Shown: one piece after another, positions 37,834 to 47,004 of the stretch
How positions within the stretch are numbered: the first letter of the stretch is position 1
How the letters are laid out: the number at the start of each line of letters is the position of its first letter
Assembly (NCBI RefSeq): GCF_023856365.1
Contig: NC_064541.1
Span: forward strand, 21,616,214 to 21,680,213
Source of the DNA: Brienomyrus brachyistius
Lineage: Eukaryota; Chordata; Actinopteri; Osteoglossiformes; Mormyridae
Reading direction: 5' to 3'
Length of the DNA stretch: 64,000 nucleotides
Position numbers and translations under genes: made by a program
The notes under the pieces: model-generated
Told to the model about the DNA's origin: nothing
The model's database searches: none
Seen by the model: only the letters and a program-made list of their open reading frames with translations

Positions 37834-38019
37834 ATGTGGGTATTCATTTACATCTGTGTACATGGGGCATCGAATAATTGTGCTAATGTGTTAAAATCTG
37901 TATGTAATTTCTGCTTACCTGACATACCACTTATGCTGCTTCTTTTGAAACTAGACCTGCTAGTTTCCCTTTGGAGTGTCATGACCCGTCTCCCTCTATG
38001 GCTCATTCACAGGGGACCC

Positions 38020-39725
38020 CCGAAAGCTTGACCATGCACCTCCATGTAGGAGCATTCGGTGGTATACCCCACATTTGCAGAGGACTTCCTGTTGATGTAC
38101 AGGACCTTCCTCAGCAGCCCCCTGATTGTGGCAGAGAAGTTGTTGGGATGGTTTAATGATCCCAGGCTCAAGGACAGGGTATGTGGCCGCTCTTCCTCCC
38201 CAGGAATGGGTGACATTTTTCACTGCATGCTTCAAAGATCTGATATTCATTCAAAAAGGAATATTAGCAGGTTGGTTTCCAGTATCTTTTTTTTTTTTTT
38301 TTTCTTGGTTTGGCGCTGCTTTTCTTATTTTTAAAGTCATAGCTATTTGGAAGAATTAAAACACAAGAAGGCATCCAGTATGAGCTTGAAACCAAAAATG
38401 TTGATATTTGGCAGTTTGACCTTCCGCCTTCTAATTTTTCCAACCTAAGGTTACCTGGATAGTGTTGCTCTGGGTAAATAATCATGTCAGTGACTTTGAT
38501 GGAGACCCTGAAATGATTTAGTTCCTGGAAGAATTTGAGTAACCTGGAAAGAGCAGTTAGTGCAATCTTATCGCTTTTTTTAATTATAGGGAGACTTGGT
38601 CCTACTGTGTCCTCACTGGTATTGTTTGAAGGATTGTAGAGATAAGATGTGTTTTTAAACAGAAAATGAACAGGCATTTGAAACTCCTAAATATAGCCCG
38701 TTCTGTCAAAGTCAGACTGAGGGTGGTGACTCTCACCAAACCCTTGAGGGGCACCCTGCTGCCCTTCATACTACTGGGTGACTGAGAAAGGCTTCGGCAT
38801 CTTCATTGACCACACTGAGGCCGGCTTAGTAGGATGCACTGTGACTTTGTTGTTAACTGGGGAGAAGGAGTGAATCTCTTAACTCCTCTACAGAATTGCA
38901 ACAAACAACGTTCCCCCATTGATGCAAAAATCTTGCTCCTCTTCCAGATGTTGAAGGTGAACGGCCAGAACTTCCAGAATTTTATGCTTCTGAAGCTGTA
39001 TTTTGTGGTTATTTTATCCCATTTTATGCTTTCTCACAAAGAAAATCTTCATTTTAAATGACCAGGTTCTTCCTATTTACCTCCTTTCAGATATCATCAT
39101 CCTCTTGTCGCATCATGTGACTTAAAAATTCTGTTCTTCCACAGTGTTCAAGGAGCTTCTCTTCCAGTGGATGGAGGAGAAAACAAACAGGGTCATCCAA
39201 GACTTGGCTGTGGACAAGACCAAAAATTCAACCGTGGCCACTCTTACCGTCAGCGACCTGGATCTTCTGCAGTCTCTTCGCCATATCCAGGCCCTCATCA
39301 GCGTGCTTGGTAGGACCAAGCATGTCCAGTTGTGCTTGCACATGAGCAAACACAAACGTACAGCATGCATTGGTTGCAGTATGTTACCACGAATAATCAT
39401 TGCATCTCCTCAGACATTACTGTGTATTAGTTGGCATACACCCCATTTATTAGTATATATGTAAGGGAATCAAGTTCTCCCTCTTACAGTTCAGCGCAGA
39501 GGAGGTGGCCATGCAGCTCTCCATGAGAAACTTTGACGGCCTGTTCAAGATCACATCCAAGACGTGATCTACGAACCTGAAGAAGTCTGAAGAGCTGGTT
39601 AACCAGGAGACCTTCTGGGTGGCATCAGAGATCTTGTGTGAAACCAACCAGTTAAGGAGGATGAAGATGCCAAAACAGAATATTGTCCTTCTAGGCAGGC
39701 TACCTTCTTGACTGAGAAGGTTGGC
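38020..39725 (+). pseudogene. RAPGEF2/6-type exchange-factor gene, broken fragment
   Basis: Successive pieces match, in order, the middle of PDZ-GEF proteins (Rap GTPase exchange factors). Ras[21 protein letters not shown] and [10 protein letters not shown] near 38070-38178. Linker/PDZ: KVRLRVVTLTKPLRG, LLPFILLG and FGIFID near 38705-38815. PDZ continued: KVNGQNFQNF near 38955-38985. Linker: VFKELL and DLAVD near 39145-39225. RasGEF: QLSMRNFDG and [12 protein letters not shown] near 39510-39640. A GTATGT donor follows the first piece, and acceptor-like CCAG/ACAG precede later ones, so introns are kept and it is not a processed copy. It is dead: the PDZ piece has a stop plus a frame change at about 38783, the RasGEF piece has a TGA near 39564, and the cNMP, RA and C-terminal parts are missing. 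Confidence 0.82.
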
Positions 39726-39959
39726 CATTTAAATTTATTTTAATATTTAATACATTTGGAGCCTGAAGTTATGCAAGTGTTTTTCCTCTACAGAAAAACA
39801 AACAGCTGTTTCCCTAAACTTGCCTTGGATCCACTTTTTTTATTAATGTTTTCTTCCAGTATTTAAATATGAATTTAACACAGAACACAGCAATACTACA
39901 TTTAAATTCATTTCTCTTTCCAAGGCAATTTACATATGAATACATATAAAGAATTTAGT

Positions 39960-40151
39960 TGTGTTTTTTTGTCTTTTGACAGGTTCACTCCTGCTGAGAT
40001 TGCCTTTCTCAAAGAGCATGTGAAGATGATGAGCCCACTTGCGAAGGCAGTTGATGTTCTTCAGGGAGAGGCCAGTGTGATGATGGGATGGGTAGTATCC
40101 ACAATAACACTACTGAAGTCTAAGATCCAGCACACTTCGGTGGGTCTTTGA
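39960..40151 (+). pseudogene. hAT/ZBED-type transposase fragment
   Basis: An open stretch reading FTPAEIAFLKEHVKMMSPLA, AVDVLQGEASVMMGW and ITLLKSKI resembles the middle of fish hAT-derived ZBED proteins. Nothing upstream or downstream completes it. Identification is from memory of the family. Confidence 0.5.
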
Positions 40152-40317
40152 TGGATGCTCTTCAAGGAGGACTTGATAATAATGACACATTTTATTTATA
40201 AGTGCCTTTCTAGACACTCAAGGACACTGTACAGTGAATGCAAAAGTACAATATAAATAATAAAACCATAATAACACAAAAAATACAAGAATATAAAGCA
40301 AGTTAAAAATATACAAT

Positions 40318-40779
40318 GCAACCGAATTCCATCCATTTTCCAAACCACTTATCCTACTGGGTCACAGGGGGTCTGGAGCCTATTCTGGAAGCAATGGGCA
40401 CGAGGCAGGGAACAACCCTGGACGGGGGGCCAGCCCATTGCAGGGCACACTCACACACCATTCACTCACACATGCACACGTATGGGCAATCTTTAGTAAA
40501 CCCAATTAGCCTCAGCATGTTTTTGGCCTGTGGGAGGAAACCAGAGTACCCGGAAGAAACCCCACAAAACATGGGGAGAACATGCAAACTCCACACACGT
40601 GACCCGGGCGGAGACTCGAACCCGGGTCCCAGAGGTGTGAGGCAACAGTGCGAACCACTGCACCACCATGCCACCCGCAATAGTATTCAACCCCCTTGAA
40701 AGTCATGACAATTGTCTGGAGCATAAAATATATTACTAGCAATTTTCTCAAACATCATTCATGTTGAGAACTCTTACTC
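40318..40779 (-). repeat. R1 repeat copy with Tc1-like flank
   Basis: On the minus strand this nearly duplicates 53596-54025: AATTGCAAA-like and CCAGACAATTGTCATGAC, then CAAGGGGGTTGAATACTATTG, GGTGGCATGGTGGTGCAG, the TGCCTCACACCTCTGGGACC block and a GGTTTGGAAAATGGATGG end. The CAAGGGGGTTGAATA part resembles the 3' end of fish Tc1 elements, so R1 seems to have inserted at, or spread with, a Tc1 end. Confidence 0.75.
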
Positions 40780-41020
40780 CATTATATTTTCAAATGCCAC
40801 AATAGGTCATCTGTCCGCAGTCCTTCTGGAAATGACAAATTAATGACACAAAACACAAAAGTGACAGTTACTGTATTAGATGATAATGAAACATAATGAT
40901 GTACTACTTAGTCTTGATGTTTTACTCTGGACATAAAAATGCCTTTGGAAGCACCATTGTCTTTTTTGGACAATCACTGCAAAAATGAAGACAAAGGTGC
41001 ATTCTGCTAAAAAAAACATG

Positions 41021-41308
41021 GATATAATTCAGGGTTCGTGAATTAAGTTTTATCTCTTGGCATTAAATTATTTGTAAGTTTTTTATACCATAATTGCTCG
41101 TCACGGAATTCTAAATCGCGCTCTGAAATATATCTGGGTACAAACCCGAGTGCCCCACCCAGTTCCACAGACCAAGAGATAGACTACGAAGAATTAATAA
41201 GACAAGAGCAGCTCAGCATCTGGAAAGCTACTAATCACATCACTAATTGTAAAACACGTTATTACCGAACTCAAAATCTGTTAAACTGATGAAATATCTA
41301 AACCTAAC
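41021..41308 (+). repeat. 288-bp direct repeat, left copy
   Basis: Matches 43307-43594 without gaps, with about nine mismatches (about 3%) by eye. It starts GATATAATTCAGG and ends TATCTAAACCTAAC. The left copy continues into unrelated unique sequence; the right copy abuts the probable LTR of a BEL/Pao element. Confidence 0.9.
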
Positions 41309-41685
41309 AAAGAGTGATTCCTCCAGGATCCTTCTGTAATTCAGCTTGTTAAAACACCATACAACTATTCATACAGAGAAACAAACACCATGATAACTCA
41401 CATAAATGACACATTCAAAACTATTTATTTTTTATTTTAAATTCAAAAAGTCACAGTTTTACACATCTTATCTATAACAAATACACAAATCAATCAACAA
41501 TCTTGTACTGGTCAAAACGATGCCATGACAAAATCCATTATACAAAGGACCCATTTTTATGTCACGGAATTCAGAATTCTAGAACTGCTGATGACATCAA
41601 CCATTATCTGATGGCACTATATAATGCGTGAGTTCCCCTTTACATTTCACTTTGAGCAAGGATTTTGAAGGAGACACCAGTGAAA

Positions 41686-42345
41686 ATGGCAATCGGCTTT
41701 TTCAATAAAATTAGATCCACAAAGGTGGAGAAAGAGGCAACATGCGACAAGGGTTCCAGCTGCACAAAGAAGCAGGGACCCAAAGAAAAAAATGTTCAGG
41801 GACCAACCAAGAAAGAAGCTCTTCTCCATTTCTGGAGGAAACTGGGCAAAAAAGTAACGTCTGAAGTACCAGAGCAAAATCAGAAAGACAAAATTAATAA
41901 GGATGAGGTGAACGGTGACTTGGATAATGACTGTTCGGCAGAGAGTAAACCAAAGAAAAAGGTTTACAAGAAGAGAAGCAGGCTGCACTGGAGAAAGACC
42001 AAGTTGGAGTCAGATTGGGAAAAAATCAATGCAGAGACGAGGTCAAGACTAATTAGACAACTGAAGAGAAGGAGACATGTTGCCACAAACACCAAGTTGG
42101 ATACCGACCTGATGAGACACATGCCAGGTCAAAGACTGGCCTGCCAAGAGGGGGCCGGAGGAGGGCAGGGGCCACCAAGTCGCCAGCCATCTTCCTGGCG
42201 ACGTATTTTCAGGCTTCCACAATTAATATTTAATGCTGTTCTCCGAAGGTCCCGGAGAATTTTATTTTGTTTGATTCCCTTGGTTAAGTTTATACTTGGC
42301 CTAATATTTGTCTTTTTGGTGCTTCTACTGCTCGTTGCTGTGTAG
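41686..42345 (+). CDS. Unrecognised basic protein with C-terminal membrane segment
   Basis: A single open frame of 219 residues from ATG 41686, the first ATG in the frame. I do not recognise a family. The N-terminal 150 residues are rich in Lys, Arg, Glu and Asn, with clusters such as KPKKKVYKKRSR and IRQLKRRRH. A Gly/Ser/Pro patch follows, and the last 27 residues are almost wholly hydrophobic (LFCLIPLVKF to the VAV end), like a tail anchor. TATATAATG at about 41620 lies about 65 bp upstream. AATAAA at 42642 and 42654 follow at about 300 bp. It could be a young gene, a cell gene caught in mobile DNA, or a chance ORF; its length in AT-rich DNA argues against chance. Confidence 0.45.
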   Translation: MAIGFFNKIRSTKVEKEATCDKGSSCTKKQGPKEKNVQGPTKKEALLHFWRKLGKKVTSEVPEQNQKDKINKDEVNGDLDNDCSAESKPKKKVYKKRSRLHWRKTKLESDWEKINAETRSRLIRQLKRRRHVATNTKLDTDLMRHMPGQRLACQEGAGGGQGPPSRQPSSWRRIFRLPQLIFNAVLRRSRRILFCLIPLVKFILGLIFVFLVLLLLVAV

Positions 42346-43306
42346 TCCCTGGTGTTTGGTTAACGAGTTATGGTTACTTAATGAAAGAGTAACTTGCATT
42401 TAAATGCCATATGTATATCCACTGGTGAATTTAAGGGCATAATTGGAATATGCTGAAGGAGACATGTTGTTCTTCTTCTTGAGAGGCCAGTGTGTTTAAA
42501 TAGCTGTTTAATGTGTGGATCTTTTTTTGTATTTCATACTGTCTGCATTGTCTTTTAACATGTCGTAAGCATGTACGGCTTTTACTTTGTCCAGGTCTCT
42601 CTTGTAAAAGAGATTATAAGCTCAATGGCACTTCCTGGTAAAATAAAGGTAAATAAATAAAATGTTCTGTGTTGACGTGTTTTCATTTTAAAATGTGTGC
42701 AGTTGGCAACTTTGATTTAAGGTTATTAAATACATTTTATGTAATTGATTTTAAAAAAGAGTTTAAGTACACACTCGTAATTTTGAGTTTAATTCAAGTT
42801 TTTAATTATAGGGGAGTTTGTATATCGTCGCTGAATTATAAACTTCAATGTTGACAAAGTCAACAATATTTTACAGAGAAAATAAATACTTTATGACAAA
42901 AGTAAAAATATCTATACTTGATTTTACTGCTTACAGTGAAAGCAAAATACCCAGTAAAATTATTAATTAGAAATTTTAAATTATGCAGTAAAAGCGACTC
43001 AGTATCCATGAGGTCATGCGTTGCGAAAGGCAGGATGGGGGCATAAAGTCATGCCTACTTTTTTGTTCGTGTTTTGAAAAATTCAGATATACTATATACC
43101 CTTCTGCCTATTTTTCTAAATTGTTAAAGCTTCCTCAACTTATGATACACTTTTTTGCCTCCTGGTACATGTTGAGATTTGGATAATTCTGCTGATGAAG
43201 TAGCATTACATATACAGCATTAAACTACAACTGATTGATAGATGTCATATCGCAATATATGTAAATAACCAATATCATTTGCCTGTTATGGTTTAAAAAA
43301 AAAACA
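42346..43306. other. AT-rich spacer with retroelement-like tail
   Basis: CTTGTAAAAGAGATTATAAG, CTCAATGG, CTTCCTGG and TAAAATAAAGGTAAATAAAT (about 42600-42660) resemble the 3' end of a common fish retroposon. The rest shows nothing I can name. Confidence 0.4.
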
Positions 43307-43594
43307 GATATAATTCAGGCTTCGTGAATTAAGTTTTATCTCTTGGCATTAAATTATTTGTAAGTTTTTTATACCATAATTGGTCATCACGAAATTCTAA
43401 ATCACGCTCTGAAATATATCTGGGTACAAACCCGAGTGCCCCTCCCAGTTCCACAGACCAAGAGATAGACTACAAAGAATTAATAAGACAAGAGCAGCTC
43501 AGCATCTGGAAAGCTACTAATCACACCACTAATTGCAAAACACGTTATTACCGAACTCAAAATCTGTTAAACTGATGAAATATCTAAACCTAAC
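43307..43594 (+). repeat. 288-bp direct repeat, right copy
   Basis: Partner of 41021-41308. Its last bases (CCTAAC) are followed directly by TGTATTGG, the probable start of a BEL/Pao LTR, so the element may have inserted at this end. Confidence 0.9.
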
Positions 43595-44123
43595 TGTATT
43601 GGAACTGTTGGTATGGTTATTTCTCCAGGCCTATAGGGGGCGCAGGTTTGCACAGTTTGCTATGTTGAGCCAATTAGTTACTAGAAGAAGTGTGATAGGA
43701 AGTGTTGCTCATGGGTGAAGCAAGACATGGTGTGTTTCTTCCGATCCAAAGCCATCCACTCCGTTAAATCCCTTTGAGTGGCAATATGAGTAAGTTTATT
43801 AATTATATTTACTTTTAAGACAAGGTATATGACATTTTTTGAAGTGATTTGGAAACGTTTGATGTGTTTTATATGTCCACATAAGTTCAACCAAAGCTAA
43901 TGTTTATGTGACATTGCTGTATTCTGTATCATTTCAGTTTCACACTTTTTTGCATTAAATCCTGTCCAAATACAACACGTGCCTGTTCCTTGGAGGAAGT
44001 GATGCAAGAGAGAGTTTAGCTGGCTGTGAATCTCAATATAGGACACTGGGTCACATTGGGTGCAACAGTACAGTGAAATCATAGCACTCTGCGAGGGACG
44101 TCGAGTGACAGCTCTACTCTAAC
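43595..44123 (+). mobile_element. Probable 5' LTR and leader of plus-strand BEL/Pao element
   Basis: Starts TGTATTGGAACTG at a sharp boundary with the direct repeat and precedes the gag ORF. The LTR end is uncertain, perhaps near 44045 before CTGGGTCACATTGGG, a weak candidate primer site. No second LTR is present to define it. Confidence 0.45.
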
Positions 44124-46385
44124 ATGGAGAAATCAGAGGCTGAAGGTCAAAACGACGAGGAAACAAGGTCCACTCGCTCAAGAAGGTCCTCAAAGTCTTC
44201 AGGAAGACTGACTGTTAGATCATCTGCAGCATGTTCAAGCAGGTCATCAGCATCAACCCGAGCCAGTATGGCAGCAGCGCGGGCACAAGCAGAAGCTCAA
44301 GCAGCAAAAGCCAGATTAGCTTACGCTGAGAAGGAGATGAACATTAAAGTAGAAAAGGCTCGCCTAGAAGCAACTCTGGATGTAATCAACCTCCAAAAGG
44401 AAGCGGATGCAGCCTTGGCTAAAGCAGAGGTAATGGAGTCAGCAGCAGCTCAATTTGACAAAGCTGAATCAGGGGAAGAGTGGCCATTGTCACCTCTACA
44501 AGTAACCCCAGAACAAAAAGTGAGTGAATACATAAATAAATACAGCCACACTGACCTGACTCCAGACATTACATCCCACCATGACGACAGTAAATATCAG
44601 AATGAACAATCCAAACAATCAGTAATGTACACACCTCTTTACCCTAAAATAGAACCAGTGCAGTACTCATTCACGCCACAAGATGGAGCAGAGAGACGAC
44701 TACAAAGAGATGTAAGTCCGCAGACTCTCCACGATGCATTACAACAGCAGCACGGATTAAGCTCAAATAATAATGCAGACACCATAGCAAGTGACCTCGC
44801 CAGATTCTTAGCCAAGAGTCAGCTAATAACTGGAGCGCTGTCTAAATTTGACAAGCCAGAAAATTACCTTAGTTGGAAGGCCACATTTCAGAGCACCATT
44901 AGGGACCTTTGTCTAACAGCCACTGAAGAAATCAACCTACTCATTAAGTGGCTATGCCCAGAGTCTTCTGAACATGCCAAGAGATTAAAAGCAGTCAACA
45001 TAAAGCATCCACCTGCCGGTCTGAACATGATATGGTTGAGACTAGAGGAATGTTACGGCTCACCAGAAGCAATAGAAAACTCCCTGTTTGCCCGAATACG
45101 AGACTTTCCAAAGCTTTCCAGCAAAGAACCACACAAGCTTCGCGACCTATCAGATCTGCTGTGTGAACTCCAAGCTGCAAAGCTAGATGGTTATTTGCCT
45201 GGTTTAAGTTACCTCGACACAGCTAGGGGAGTACATCCAATTGTGGAGAAGCTGCCCTTCCATCTTCAAGAGAAGTGGACAATGGTAGGGTCAAAGTTTA
45301 AAGAAGACCACAATGTTAGCTTCCCACCATTCTCATTCTTTGTTGAATTTGTGAAACGTCAAGCAAAAGCAAGGAATGATCCAAGCTTCACCACACCTTT
45401 CAACACAACTCTTTCCTATGTCAGCCACATGTCCAGCTACAGAAAAGAAAAACCGTTAAGCAACCACAACCAAAGGTCATCAGTTACAGTGCACAAGACG
45501 GACATATCATCAGAGGGATCAAAAGCAAAAAAAGCAGACGAAGACATTGAAAGACAGTGCCCCATACATCACAAACCCCACCCACTCAAAAGATGCAGGG
45601 GCTTTAGAGCTATGCTGCTTGAACAGAGGAAGAGGTTCCTCAGAGACAATAGCATTTGCTATCGCTGCCTTGCTTCCACCGGCCACCAAGCCAAAGACTG
45701 TACAGTCACGATTAAGTGTGAAGAGTGTAATAGTGAGAAACACTTGGCAGCTCTTCATCCTGCCCCAACACTGCAAATGCCCAAGCCTCCTTCATCTCCT
45801 GAAGTTCACGGCGGGGAGCAAGCAAATCCACAAGACCCGGATGTTACTGCCACATGTACAGAGGTATGTGGAAATGAAACCACAGGGAGATCCTGTTCTA
45901 AGGTTTGCTTAGTACAAGTCTATCCCAAAGGTCAGCGAGACAACGGCAGAAGGATGTATGCAATAATTGACGATCAAAGCAACCAGTCACTTGCAAAGAC
46001 AGAGTTTTTTGACATATTTAACATACAAACCACACCTGAACCATACATGCTGAAAACCTGTAGTGGTGTAACACACACGACTGGTAGAAGAGCATTTGGC
46101 TACATGGTTGAGTCATTACATGGAAAAATGGGTTTCCCTCTCCCCACGCTCGTAGAGTGCAATGCCATCCCTAACAACAGGGAAGAGGTGCCAACAGCAG
46201 AAGCTGCTTTGCACCACCCACACCTGAAAGCAATAGCTGCTGAAATACCACCTCTCGACCCAAGTGCATACATTCTGTTGCTGATAGGACGCAACCTTCT
46301 GAGAGTTCACAAAGTGAGGGAGCAAATCAACGGCAGAGATAATGACCCGTTTGCACAGAAGCTTGACCTGGGCTGGGAGATGTAG
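44124..46385 (+). CDS. BEL/Pao-type gag and protease ORF
   Basis: A 753-residue frame. A Ser/Arg-rich head and an Ala/Lys/Glu-rich coiled-coil-like stretch (residues 40-110) lead into a DUF1759-like gag domain (about residues 230-420, with FDKPENYLSWKATF). Next are zinc-knuckle Cys/His motifs (CYRCLASTGHQAKDC, CEEC) and a Pao-type protease whose active-site region reads IIDDQSNQS. A TAG at 46383 ends the frame where gag-pol should continue (LGWEM, then stop). The expected DVCLGNAHKP continuation lies in the next frame, so an indel or nonsense lesion separates pol. Confidence 0.85.
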   Translation: MEKSEAEGQNDEETRSTRSRRSSKSSGRLTVRSSAACSSRSSASTRASMAAARAQAEAQAAKARLAYAEKEMNIKVEKARLEATLDVINLQKEADAALAKAEVMESAAAQFDKAESGEEWPLSPLQVTPEQKVSEYINKYSHTDLTPDITSHHDDSKYQNEQSKQSVMYTPLYPKIEPVQYSFTPQDGAERRLQRDVSPQTLHDALQQQHGLSSNNNADTIASDLARFLAKSQLITGALSKFDKPENYLSWKATFQSTIRDLCLTATEEINLLIKWLCPESSEHAKRLKAVNIKHPPAGLNMIWLRLEECYGSPEAIENSLFARIRDFPKLSSKEPHKLRDLSDLLCELQAAKLDGYLPGLSYLDTARGVHPIVEKLPFHLQEKWTMVGSKFKEDHNVSFPPFSFFVEFVKRQAKARNDPSFTTPFNTTLSYVSHMSSYRKEKPLSNHNQRSSVTVHKTDISSEGSKAKKADEDIERQCPIHHKPHPLKRCRGFRAMLLEQRKRFLRDNSICYRCLASTGHQAKDCTVTIKCEECNSEKHLAALHPAPTLQMPKPPSSPEVHGGEQANPQDPDVTATCTEVCGNETTGRSCSKVCLVQVYPKGQRDNGRRMYAIIDDQSNQSLAKTEFFDIFNIQTTPEPYMLKTCSGVTHTTGRRAFGYMVESLHGKMGFPLPTLVECNAIPNNREEVPTAEAALHHPHLKAIAAEIPPLDPSAYILLLIGRNLLRVHKVREQINGRDNDPFAQKLDLGWEM

Positions 46386-46393
46386 ATGGAGAT

Positions 46394-47003
46394 GTGTGTC
46401 TTGGCAATGCCCACAAGCCAAGTAAAGTGAATGTTCTGAAAACCTATGTATTGGACAATGGACGCCCAAGCTATCTCTCTCCCTGCGACAGTCACCTTAG
46501 TGTAAAGGAGGACTTCAGTCTGAGCCAAACCAAACCCATCTCCAGTCAACTGCCATCTGCTCACTCACACCAAAGGTCCACAGCTGAGAATTTGGGAGAC
46601 TCTGTGTTTTGTCACACCAGTAATGACAACCACCTTGCTCATTCAGCTGAAGATGTAATCTTTTTGAAAAAGATGGCAGGCTTCTTCAAGGACAATACAA
46701 ACAGCTGGGTTGCACCACTCCCGTTCCGAACCCCCAGACGCAAACTCCCGGATAACCGGTCCTACGCCTACCAACGGCTCATGTCGTTACGATGTACGCT
46801 CGACAAGAAACCAGAAATGAAAACACATTTTGTGGAATTCATGCAGAAAATGCTAGATAACCAACATGCAGAACTTGCACCACCTCCCAATAAAGACAAA
46901 GAGTACTGGTATCTCCCGATATTTGGCGTGTACCATCCTCAAAAGCCAGGGAAGATACGTGTGGTGTTTGATTCGAGTGCGCAGTTTGATGGAGTGTCCC
47001 TCC
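46394..47003 (+). pseudogene. 5' part of BEL/Pao pol, truncated in RT
   Basis: Continues the plus-strand element in another frame. It has CLGNAHKPSKVN, WVAPLPFR, a TLDKKPEMK block, YWYLPIFGVYHPQKPGKIR and VVFDSSAQFDGVSL, the start of the RT domain. Similarity stops at about 47003, where the antisense end of another BEL/Pao element begins. RT catalytic motifs, RNase H, integrase and the 3' LTR are absent. Confidence 0.85.
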
Positions 47004-47004
47004 T

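Noticed and set aside
41021..43594. A complete LTR retrotransposon with the 288-bp repeats as LTRs
   Set aside because: The repeats lack TG...CA ends, no primer site follows the left copy, and no RT, protease or gag motif lies between them. It is kept only as a finding to test.
46853..47004. C-terminal 50 residues of the minus-strand retroelement ORF as an integrase part
   Set aside because: Past FDENLSL the frame runs through antisense sequence of the plus-strand element; the residues have no relation to integrase.
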